In this document: positions 7,980 to 14,479 of the stretch, piece by piece
Layout: each line of letters begins with the position of its first letter
Numbering within the stretch: the first letter of the stretch is position 1
From: Clostridia bacterium
GTDB taxonomy: Bacteria; Bacillota; Clostridia; Peptostreptococcales; Anaerovoracaceae
Reading direction: 5' to 3'
Assembly (NCBI GenBank): GCA_024682015.1
Contig: JAIKZT010000058.1
Span: forward strand, 1 to 16,545
DNA: 16,545 nt
Translations under genes and position numbers: made by a program
The notes under the pieces: model-generated
Seen by the model: the letters and a program-made list of their open reading frames with translations, nothing else
Database searches by the model: none
What the model was told of the DNA's origin: nothing

Positions 7980-9077
7980 ATGGAACTTTTGAGAGATACG
8001 ATCTTGAAGGTCGACCTGGGAAAGATCGGCCGCAACATGGATAAGATCCGCGGCATGGTGGGGCCGGATGTGGCCGTCATGCCCGTCATCAAGGCTAACG
8101 GATACGGCTGCGGGGCGGTGGGCATCGCGCCGACGCTGATGGAGCACGGAGCGGCTTATCTGGCGGTCGCCGCGCTGAACGAGGCCATGGAACTGCGGGA
8201 AGCCTATCCGGATTATCCGCTGTTCGTTCTGGGGTTCACGCCGGGGAGGCTGGCGGAGATCACGATCGAAAACCGCATCACGCAGACGCTGGTGAACCTC
8301 TCGCAGGCCAAGGCATTCTCCGACGCGGCGCTGGCGCTGGGCATGAAGGCGAAAGTCCACCTGAAAGTGGACACGGGCTTCCACCGGCTGGGTACGGCGG
8401 ACAAGGAGGAATTGCTGGCCATGGCGCAGCTGCCGGGTCTGGACGTGGAAGGCATCTTCTCGCATCTGGCGCTGGCGGGCGAGGAAGAGGACGAGGCGCA
8501 GTTCCGGCTGTTCATGGAGTGCGTGGATTATCTGGAAGCCCGCGGGGTCTCGCTGCGCTATAAGCACATCGACGACTCCATCTCGCTGGGCGACTACCCG
8601 CAGTACCGCCTGAACATGGTGCGGCCCGGCGCCCTGGTCTTCGGCCTGCTGGGGTTCCACAAGGCGACGCTGGACGTGGAGCAGTGCATGTCCATGGAAA
8701 GCCGCATCTCGCAGATCCACGAGATCAAGGCAGGGGAGGGCGTTTCCTACGACTACCTGTGGCGCGCGCCCCGCGACACGCGGGTGGGCACCGTGCCCGT
8801 GGGTTACGCGGACGGCTATCCCCGCAACATGCGCGACAAAGGGTATCTGACGGTCCGCGGCGTAAAGTGCCCCACGGTGGGCGTGCTCTGCATGGACCAG
8901 CTGATGATCGACCTGACGGATTGCCCCGACGCGCAGGAAGGCGACGTGGCCATCATCTACGGCGACGGATCCGGCAATACCATGTCCATCCCAGAAGCCG
9001 CCCAGCTCGCCGGCACGAACAAGAACGAGATCATCGCGCGCATCCTGGCCCGCCCGCCGAGAGTGTATGTGAAATAA
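7980..9077 (+). CDS. alr: Alanine racemase
   Basis: A PLP enzyme (EC 5.1.1.1) converting L-Ala to D-Ala for the D-Ala-D-Ala end of the peptidoglycan stem peptide; cytosolic, 365 residues, normal length. It shows the PLP lysine in VIKANGYGCG (Lys38), LKVDTGFHRLG in the barrel, GIFSHLA, VRPGALVFGL, the second catalytic base in GEGVSYDYLW (Tyr257), GYADGYPR, and CMDQLMIDLT near the C-terminus. Most alanine racemases have SYG after the GV; here it is SYD, a small departure near the active-site Tyr. A related racemase of different specificity cannot be excluded. It begins 1 nt after the amidohydrolase stop, with no clear ribosome binding site of its own, and is the last gene of the unit before the terminator at 9146-9183. 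Confidence 0.95.
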   Translation: MELLRDTILKVDLGKIGRNMDKIRGMVGPDVAVMPVIKANGYGCGAVGIAPTLMEHGAAYLAVAALNEAMELREAYPDYPLFVLGFTPGRLAEITIENRITQTLVNLSQAKAFSDAALALGMKAKVHLKVDTGFHRLGTADKEELLAMAQLPGLDVEGIFSHLALAGEEEDEAQFRLFMECVDYLEARGVSLRYKHIDDSISLGDYPQYRLNMVRPGALVFGLLGFHKATLDVEQCMSMESRISQIHEIKAGEGVSYDYLWRAPRDTRVGTVPVGYADGYPRNMRDKGYLTVRGVKCPTVGVLCMDQLMIDLTDCPDAQEGDVAIIYGDGSGNTMSIPEAAQLAGTNKNEIIARILARPPRVYVK

Positions 9078-9078
9078 T

Positions 9079-9127
9079 TGAGACATGGGGACGGTGGTTC
9101 CTGAGCCTGCCGAAGAGCCCTGTCCCA
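9079..9127. repeat. Short palindromic repeat, copy B, with inserted segment
   Basis: TGAGACATGGGGACGGT (9079-9095) begins one base behind the alr stop and is matched at the far end by CCCTGTCCCA (9118-9127), an imperfect inverted end. The middle (TTCCTGAGCCTGCCGAAGAG) is longer than in copies A and C, so the element is 49 bp. The core GGGGACGG is shared with the other two copies. Confidence 0.6.
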
Positions 9128-9145
9128 CGACCGACAATAGAAAAC

Positions 9146-9183
9146 CGCTCGAAAGACCGGAAGAAGGCTTTCGGGCGTTTTTT
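9146..9183 (+). terminator. Rho-independent terminator of the kinase-dapF-amidohydrolase-alr unit
   Basis: CGCTCGAAAG (9146-9155) pairs with CTTTCGGGCG (9168-9177), ten pairs with one G-T, followed by six T residues (9178-9183). It lies about 70 nt after the alr stop, behind repeat copy B. Confidence 0.88.
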
Positions 9184-9229
9184 ATGAGATGGATGAAGCA
9201 TTGACCTCGGGCCAGCATCCAGAATCACC

Positions 9230-9258
9230 TTGACATTGAGAGGCGCTTCTCATATACT
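9230..9258 (+). promoter_or_regulatory. Strong sigma-A-type promoter of the riboswitch-ATPase unit
   Basis: A consensus TTGACA (9230-9235) lies 17 bp ahead of TATACT (9253-9258). The expected start is near G9264-G9265, at the very edge of the aptamer. The spacer itself is a near-perfect 16-bp palindrome, TGAGAGGCGCTTCTCA (9237-9252, one non-pairing position), which could be an operator. Confidence 0.8.
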
Positions 9259-9260
9259 TT

Positions 9261-9353
9261 TGTGGCAAGGGAGTAGCTTTAAGCTCCGAATCAACAATCT
9301 CGCCGCGAAAAACGGCTGGTTCGAAGCCCGTAAAGGTAGCCAGACTTACAACA
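9261..9353 (+). promoter_or_regulatory. yybP-ykoY (manganese) riboswitch aptamer
   Basis: The stretch has the signature of the yybP-ykoY family (established as a Mn2+ sensor). It has the conserved loop AAGGGAGTAGC (9267-9277). A helix follows, formed by GCTCCGAA (9283-9290) with TTCGAAGC (9320-9327, one mismatch). The second conserved loop is TCAACA (9291-9296), next to a GCCG/CGGC distal hairpin (9302-9305 with 9313-9316). The closing strand is GGTAGCCAGACTTA (9335-9348). The outer pairing GGC/GCC (9264-9266 with 9339-9341) is short; CTTTTGT/ACAAcAAG could extend it, but the -10 box covers that 5' strand. The 3' strand overlaps the 5' arm of the terminator at 9341-9380, so ligand binding should favour read-through (an ON switch). 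The downstream gene is a P-type cation ATPase, a known class of target for this family. Confidence 0.87.
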
Positions 9354-9380
9354 AGTGTTTTGTTGCAAGTCTGTTTTTTT
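9341..9380 (+). terminator. Riboswitch expression-platform terminator
   Basis: CAGACTTACAACA (9341-9353) pairs with TGTTGCAAGTCTG (9361-9373), 13 positions with a single A-C mismatch and a 7-nt loop, followed by seven T (9374-9380). Its left arm is shared with the 3' closing strand of the aptamer, giving mutually exclusive folds. The 94 nt from here to the ATPase start hold only its ribosome binding site. Confidence 0.88.
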
Positions 9381-9474
9381 ATGGCTTGCATACCTGAAAG
9401 TCCCATGGCCGCGCAGGCGGGCTTAGCGAGCGCCAAAAGCAGCCGGGGACCGGTAACTGCAGGGAGGAAACTGA

Positions 9475-12201
9475 ATGAGCAAATTTTACATGGAGGGCGC
9501 TGAAGAGGTCCTGCGGGAAGTGGAGAGCAACCCGGAAGGGCTGACCACGCAGCAGGCGGAAGAGCGCCTGGCGAAAAACGGCAAGAACAAGCTGAAAGAG
9601 CCGGAAAAGGAGAGTCTGGGGCGCAAGTTCCTCAACTCCATTGCGGATCCGATGATCATCATGCTCATCGCGGCGGCGGCCATCCAGGCGGTCGTCACGG
9701 TGCTGGAGAACGCCGGCAAACCGAGCTTCGGCGATTTCGCCGACGTCGTGGTCATCCTGGTGGTGGTCATCATCAACACCATCATGAGCCTCGTGCAGGA
9801 GAGCAAAGCCGAGGCGGCCATGGAAGCTTTGATGCAGATGACCGCGGCCACGTCCAAGGTCCTGCGCGATGGCAAACAGGTCGTCCTGAAGAGCGAAGAC
9901 ATCGTCGTCGGCGACGTGGTCGTCTTCGAGGCAGGCGACGCGGTGCCGGCCGACTGCCGCATCCTGGAATCCTACAGCATGAAGGCCGAAGAAGCCGCCC
10001 TCACCGGCGAATCCGTGCCGGTCTCCAAGGTCATCGATGTGATGATGCTGAAGGAAGACCGGGAAGACGTGCCCTTGGGCGACCGCAAGAACATGCTGTA
10101 CAGCGGGTCAACCGTCGTGTATGGCCGCGGCTCTGCCGTGGTCACCGCCACTGGCATGGATACCGAAATGGGCCGGATCGCCGAAGCGCTTACCGAGGCG
10201 GAAAAAGAGCAGACCCCCATGCAGAAGAAAATGGCGGAACTGTCGAAGTTCCTCACAAAGCTGGTGCTTGGCATCTGCGTCGTCGTGTTCGCCGTAGGCC
10301 TCATCGAAGCCGTCGTCCTCAGCCGCGACCCGTTTTCCTGGAAGCTGTTGGGCAGCGCCGGCCTGAAGACGTTCATCGCGGCCATCGCGCTGGCAGTCGC
10401 TGCCATCCCCGAAGGTCTGCCCGCCGTCGTCACCATCATCCTGTCCATCGGCGTAACGGCCATGTCCAAGCGGCAGGCGCTCATCCGCAAGCTCACCGCC
10501 GTCGAAACGCTCGGCTGCACGCAGATCATCTGCTCGGATAAGACCGGAACGCTCACGCAGAACCGCATGACGGTCGTCGACAGCTTTACGGACGACCCGC
10601 TGCTTCTGGCTAAGGCCATGGCTTGCTGTTCCGACGCCAAGCGCAGCCTCGGCATGCACGAGGCGACGGGTGAGCCTACCGAAGCCGCCCTCGTCAACCA
10701 CGCCCACGATCTCAAGATCTACAAGGACGAGTTGGATGAGAAGTTCCCGCGCGTCGGCGAGGCGCCGTTCGATTCCATGCGCAAGATGATGTCAACCGTC
10801 CATCAGGAAGGTGACCGCATCTATCAGTATACGAAGGGCGCGACGGAGATCGTGCTGGATCGCTGCGATTTCGTCTGGAGAGACGGCAAGGCCATCCCCA
10901 TTACGGAAGAATATAAAAAGCAGGTCCGCCAGATCTGCAAGCAGTTCGCGGATCGCGCGCTGCGCGTGCTCGGCGCGGCGTATAAACCGCACTTCACCAT
11001 GCCCCCTGACTTTGAGGCAGAGACGCTGGAGCAGGGCATGGTCTTCATCGGCTGCCTGGGCATGATCGACCCGTGCCGTCCCGAGGTCTACGAGGCCATC
11101 GAGGAGTGCCGCCAGGCGGGCATCCGTCCGGTTATGATCACCGGCGACCACAAGGATACCGCCGTGGCTATCGGCAGGGATCTGGGAATCATCACGGACG
11201 AGTCCCAGGCTATCGAAGGCGCGCAGCTCGACAAGTTCTCCGACGAGGAGCTGCTGACCGAAGTGCCCAAATACTCGGTCTACGCGCGCGTGCAGCCCGA
11301 ACACAAGGTGCGCATCGTCAAGACCTGGAGGGCTCTTGGCATGGTCACCGCCATGACGGGCGACGGCGTGAACGACGCTCCGTCCATCAAGGCTGCGGAC
11401 ATCGGCATCGGCATGGGCATCACCGGCACGGACGTTACGAAGGGCGCCGCGGACATGGTGCTCGCGGACGACAACTTCGCGACGATCGTGAACGCGGTCG
11501 AGGAAGGCCGCAAGATCTACGAGAACGTGTGCAAGGTCATCCAGTTCCAGCTGTCTACGAACATGTCCGAGGTCATCGTCATGTTCCTGTCCACGCTGCT
11601 GCACTTTACGATCCTGACGCCCGTTCATCTGCTGTGGATCAACATGGTGACGGACTCCCTGCCGGGCCTCGCGCTGGGCATGGAGAAGGCGGAAGGCAAC
11701 CTGATGCGGCAGAAACCCCGTGCGTCCACGGACGGCATCTTCTCCGGCGGCGCCGGCATCGACATGGTCTGGCAGGGCATCTACCTGGCCGCGATCGAAC
11801 TCGGCGCGTACTTCATCGGTTACTATCTGGAGTTCGGTTCGCTGTCCGGTGTCTTCTCCGGCGCGATCTGCGTGAATGCCATGGCCATGGCTTTCCTGAC
11901 CATGAACTTCGCCGAGATGATGTGCGCGGTTAACATGCGCTCCCGCAAGGGCTCCATCCTCTCGAAGGAGATGTTCAAGAACATGAACTGGTGGCTGTTC
12001 GGCGCATTCTTCGTGACCACGCTGATGACCCTCCTGGCGGTCTACCTGCCGGGCCTGCAGCAGGTGTTCGACATCGATCCGGGCACGTTCCAGACGAAGG
12101 AACTGTTCATCTCCATCGGCCTGGCGCTTACGACCATCCCGGTGTTTGAGATCGGCAAGGCGATCCACCGCAGCGCGCGGGGAGAGCAGAAAGTCGAATG
12201 A
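9475..12201 (+). CDS. P2-type cation-transporting ATPase (SERCA/PMR1-like; Ca2+ or Mn2+ exporter)
   Basis: A 908-residue P-type ATPase of the plasma membrane that couples ATP hydrolysis to cation export. The N-terminal cation-ATPase domain (about 1-70) is followed by the actuator motif LTGESVP (Thr177 to Pro182), M4 IPEGLP (Glu313), the phosphorylation site DKTGTLT (Asp355), KGATE in the nucleotide domain, and hinge TGDGVNDAP (628-636). Residues equivalent to the calcium ligands of SERCA all appear present: Glu313 in M4, Asn696 and Glu699 in M5 (NMSEV), Asn723, Thr726 and Asp727 in M6 (NMVTD), and Glu814 in M8 (AEMMCAVN). That argues for Ca2+ binding, while the upstream yybP-ykoY riboswitch argues for Mn2+ control; a pump for both is possible. 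The start is set by GGAGGAAACTGA upstream. The stop overlaps the next start (ATGA). Confidence 0.96.
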   Translation: MSKFYMEGAEEVLREVESNPEGLTTQQAEERLAKNGKNKLKEPEKESLGRKFLNSIADPMIIMLIAAAAIQAVVTVLENAGKPSFGDFADVVVILVVVIINTIMSLVQESKAEAAMEALMQMTAATSKVLRDGKQVVLKSEDIVVGDVVVFEAGDAVPADCRILESYSMKAEEAALTGESVPVSKVIDVMMLKEDREDVPLGDRKNMLYSGSTVVYGRGSAVVTATGMDTEMGRIAEALTEAEKEQTPMQKKMAELSKFLTKLVLGICVVVFAVGLIEAVVLSRDPFSWKLLGSAGLKTFIAAIALAVAAIPEGLPAVVTIILSIGVTAMSKRQALIRKLTAVETLGCTQIICSDKTGTLTQNRMTVVDSFTDDPLLLAKAMACCSDAKRSLGMHEATGEPTEAALVNHAHDLKIYKDELDEKFPRVGEAPFDSMRKMMSTVHQEGDRIYQYTKGATEIVLDRCDFVWRDGKAIPITEEYKKQVRQICKQFADRALRVLGAAYKPHFTMPPDFEAETLEQGMVFIGCLGMIDPCRPEVYEAIEECRQAGIRPVMITGDHKDTAVAIGRDLGIITDESQAIEGAQLDKFSDEELLTEVPKYSVYARVQPEHKVRIVKTWRALGMVTAMTGDGVNDAPSIKAADIGIGMGITGTDVTKGAADMVLADDNFATIVNAVEEGRKIYENVCKVIQFQLSTNMSEVIVMFLSTLLHFTILTPVHLLWINMVTDSLPGLALGMEKAEGNLMRQKPRASTDGIFSGGAGIDMVWQGIYLAAIELGAYFIGYYLEFGSLSGVFSGAICVNAMAMAFLTMNFAEMMCAVNMRSRKGSILSKEMFKNMNWWLFGAFFVTTLMTLLAVYLPGLQQVFDIDPGTFQTKELFISIGLALTTIPVFEIGKAIHRSARGEQKVE

Positions 12202-12884
12202 AGGATTACACGAATCTGAACAAAACCAGGGGTGAGATCCTGAAAAATGCCCTTGTCGCGGCGGCCGGGCTGTGTCTCTTCGGCGTTGGCGTGTACCTTA
12301 CCATTCAGGCCAACATCGGCGTTGCGCCGTGGGACGTGCTGAACCAGGGCATTTCGCGCCGCACGGGCATCCAGTATGGCAACGTGCTGATGATGATCTC
12401 CTTCGTCGTGCTGGCCATCGATGTGATGCTGAAAGAACCGATCGGCCTCGGCATGGTCATGGACGCCTTCCTCGTGGGCAAGACCGTCGACCTGTGCAAC
12501 GCGGTGAACCTGCTTCCCGCGCGCACGGTGCTTTGGCAGAGCCTGCTGTGCCTGTTTGCAGGGCTGACCATCATGAGCTCGGCCATGCGGATCTACATGG
12601 CGAGAGCTCTGGGCTGCGGCCCGCGGGACACGCTTCTCGTGGCGCTGTGCAAGCGCTTTCCGAAGCTGTCCATCGGCACGCTGAACATCCTGATGTGGGC
12701 GGTCGTTACCGGCATCGGCTGGATCCTTGGCGGCCAGGTCGGGCTGGGGACGATCATCAGCGTCATCTGCTGCGGGCCTATCCTGCAGACGATCTGTAAG
12801 CTGACCCACTTCGAGGCGTCACAGGTGAAGCACCAGAATCTGCTGCAGACGCTGCGGATCCTGGTGGGAAACAGTCCCGCATAG
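12198..12884 (+). CDS. YczE-type integral membrane protein
   Basis: A 228-residue protein resembling the YczE/YyaS/YitT group of polytopic membrane proteins, whose function is poorly known. Hydrophobic segments lie at about 17-38, 60-78, 82-99, 112-134, 160-178 and 181-200. Family-like motifs are ANIGVAPWDVLNQGI after the first helix and LGCGPRDTLLVAL after the fourth. Its ATG lies inside the ATPase stop (ATGA), so translation is probably coupled and the protein falls under the same manganese riboswitch. The role could be transport or an accessory function to the pump; nothing in the sequence decides between them. The unit ends at repeat copy C and the terminator at 12921-12945. Confidence 0.9.
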   Translation: MKDYTNLNKTRGEILKNALVAAAGLCLFGVGVYLTIQANIGVAPWDVLNQGISRRTGIQYGNVLMMISFVVLAIDVMLKEPIGLGMVMDAFLVGKTVDLCNAVNLLPARTVLWQSLLCLFAGLTIMSSAMRIYMARALGCGPRDTLLVALCKRFPKLSIGTLNILMWAVVTGIGWILGGQVGLGTIISVICCGPILQTICKLTHFEASQVKHQNLLQTLRILVGNSPA

Positions 12885-12912
12885 TGGGACAAGGAACCGT
12901 CACCCTGTCTCA
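12885..12912. repeat. Short palindromic repeat, copy C
   Basis: A 28-bp element directly abutting the TAG at 12882-12884. Its ends TGGGACAAGG and CCCTGTCTCA are imperfect inverted copies of each other. On the minus strand it reads TGAGACAGGG followed by TGACGG, the same order as copy B. It shares length with copy A. Confidence 0.7.
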
Positions 12913-12920
12913 TTTTAATG

Positions 12921-12945
12921 AAAACACCCGCAAGGGTGTTTTTTT
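12921..12945 (+). terminator. Rho-independent terminator of the ATPase-yczE unit
   Basis: AACACCC (12923-12929) pairs with GGGTGTT (12934-12940) around a GCAA tetraloop, with additional A-T pairs outside and a run of T through 12945. It is placed about 40 nt after the stop and just upstream of the next promoter. Confidence 0.9.
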
Positions 12946-12947
12946 CT

Positions 12948-12976
12948 TTGACGGATTAAAGTATTTTTGATATAAC
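12948..12976 (+). promoter_or_regulatory. Sigma-A-type promoter of the repeat protein-mscS unit
   Basis: TTGACG (12948-12953), a 17-bp spacer and TATAAC (12971-12976). The -35 box begins three bases after the T-run of the preceding terminator. The predicted leader is about 20 nt and carries GGGGAGGGG as ribosome binding region. Confidence 0.75.
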
Positions 12977-13002
12977 AGAATTGGGGAGGGGCCGGAGATA
13001 CT

Positions 13003-14463
13003 ATGTCTGACAGATCTTCCGGACGAATTGAATACCGGGACGAAACGGAGATCATCGCGTATCCGGAGTACAACGTCCTGAATGAGGAACTCGGCAATCC
13101 GCCGGAGTATCCGCCGCTGGAAGGGAAACCTTCCGGCGCGGGAAACCCCGGCAGAGACCGGCGAGGGCTTGGACAATGGATCGTTTCCGCCTTCCGGGGC
13201 GGAAGCGCGGTTGTCTGCGCCCTCCTTTTGATTGCAGCGCTCGCCGCTTCCCACGGCAGCGGCATGGGCAAGACGTCGGAGAAACTGGCGCAGCAAATCG
13301 AAGCGGCTCAGCGGCCAGCCATCCCGCAGCAGAGTGAACCTTCCGCCCGGGCGTTCTGGGCTGTCTGGCAGGGTGACCCGAACGGGCCCCACCACTTTGA
13401 CACCGAAAAGCCGGTCAGTCTGCAGCAGGCGAGCTGCACGACCGCGGGGTTTGCGGCGTACGTCTGCCTGGACTGTGGCGCAAAACAGGAACTGCTGACC
13501 CCTCCCGCTGGTCACCAGCCTGCGGATCCGGTCCGGGAGAACGAGACCGAAGCGACCTGCAGCGCGGCAGGGTACTACGACGAAGTGGTGTATTGTACGG
13601 TCTGCGGCGCGGAGATTTCGCGGGATCCCGTAACCGTGGCGGTCCAGCCGCACACGCCCGGCGAGGCCGTGATCGAGAACGAGACGGAGCCTAACTGTAC
13701 GGAGGAGGGGTTCCGGGAGGCCGTCACCAGCTGCGTGTACTGCGGCGTGGAACTGTCCCGGAAGAAGGAGAGCATCCAGCCGACCGGCCACACGCCTGCG
13801 GAGGCGGTCAAGGAGAACGAAACAGCCGCGACCTGCCTGGCGGAAGGCTCCTGCGAGGAGGTCGTCTACTGTTCGGTCTGCGGTGAGGAACTGTCCAGAA
13901 CGCCTCAGGTGCTGGCCAAGACCGATCATGTGCCTGCGGCGGCCGTCGCAGAGCATTACAGGGCGCCCGGATGCACGACCGCCGGCTCCCGGGAAGACGT
14001 GGTCTACTGTTCCGTCTGCCACGAGGAACTGTCCCGCAAGACCGTTACGCTGGCCGCAGCCGGCCACAGCGCCGCAGCCGCCGTGCGCGAGGGCGAAGTC
14101 GCCGCGACGTGCACTACCGACGGACGGTACGATGAGGTCGTGTACTGCTCGCGCTGCAAGACCGAGCTTTCGAGAAAGACCGTCATAGCCTCTGCGCCGG
14201 GTCATGCCGCGGGCGCGGAGCAGCGGGAGAACGAGGACCCCGCGACGTGCACGTCGGATGGCAGTTATGAACTGGCTTCCTACTGCACGCGCTGCGGCAT
14301 GGAGATGTCCAGATCGTATCACACGACGGCCGCCCGGGGCCACAATCCGGGCAAACCGGTGCGGGAACGGGCCGATACGGCTGCCGCCATCTTCTACGAG
14401 GAAGTCGTCTACTGCACGCGCTGCGGCGAAGAGCTGTCGAGGCGGCCCATAAAAGAACCTTAA
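13003..14463 (+). CDS. Single-pass membrane protein with eight His/Cys (H-C-CxxC) tandem repeats
   Basis: A 486-residue protein. About 57 polar residues precede a basic patch (DRR) and one hydrophobic helix at about 66-83. The positive-inside rule puts the repeat-bearing C-terminus outside. The region from 130 to the end is a run of repeats. Units 2 to 7 start at His171, 217, 263, 309, 355 and 401 and are exactly 46 residues each. A degenerate first unit starts at His130, and a shortened last unit starts at His447. The unit pattern is H-x-P-x4-V-x-E-N-E-x3-T-C-x3-G-x4-E-V-V-Y-C-x2-C-G-x-E-L-S-R. Each full unit therefore offers one His and three Cys, a likely zinc site by analogy with zinc ribbons. 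The last unit lacks the first Cys. Similar repeats occur in surface proteins of gut clostridia, to my recollection; the function is unknown. mscS follows 16 nt downstream. Confidence 0.88.
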   Translation: MSDRSSGRIEYRDETEIIAYPEYNVLNEELGNPPEYPPLEGKPSGAGNPGRDRRGLGQWIVSAFRGGSAVVCALLLIAALAASHGSGMGKTSEKLAQQIEAAQRPAIPQQSEPSARAFWAVWQGDPNGPHHFDTEKPVSLQQASCTTAGFAAYVCLDCGAKQELLTPPAGHQPADPVRENETEATCSAAGYYDEVVYCTVCGAEISRDPVTVAVQPHTPGEAVIENETEPNCTEEGFREAVTSCVYCGVELSRKKESIQPTGHTPAEAVKENETAATCLAEGSCEEVVYCSVCGEELSRTPQVLAKTDHVPAAAVAEHYRAPGCTTAGSREDVVYCSVCHEELSRKTVTLAAAGHSAAAAVREGEVAATCTTDGRYDEVVYCSRCKTELSRKTVIASAPGHAAGAEQRENEDPATCTSDGSYELASYCTRCGMEMSRSYHTTAARGHNPGKPVRERADTAAAIFYEEVVYCTRCGEELSRRPIKEP

Positions 14464-14479
14464 AAGAAAGGAGCGACCC

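Noticed and set aside
6473..9218. Long minus-strand frames (550 and 468 codons) opposite dapF, the amidohydrolase and alr
   Set aside because: Their translations are Arg/His/Val-rich with no domain resemblance, and the plus strand encodes three well-supported enzymes.
9381..9503. Small frame starting right after the riboswitch terminator and overlapping the ATPase start
   Set aside because: No ribosome binding site (the T-run precedes it directly) and the sequence is unremarkable; a leader peptide is not supported.
10792..12168. Minus-strand frame of 458 codons opposite the P-type ATPase
   Set aside because: Antisense shadow; no start signal and composition typical of reversed high-GC coding sequence.
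13003..14463. Possible CRISPR-like array because of regular spacing
   Set aside because: The period is 138 nt, in frame, with diverged DNA and conserved protein residues; it is a protein repeat.
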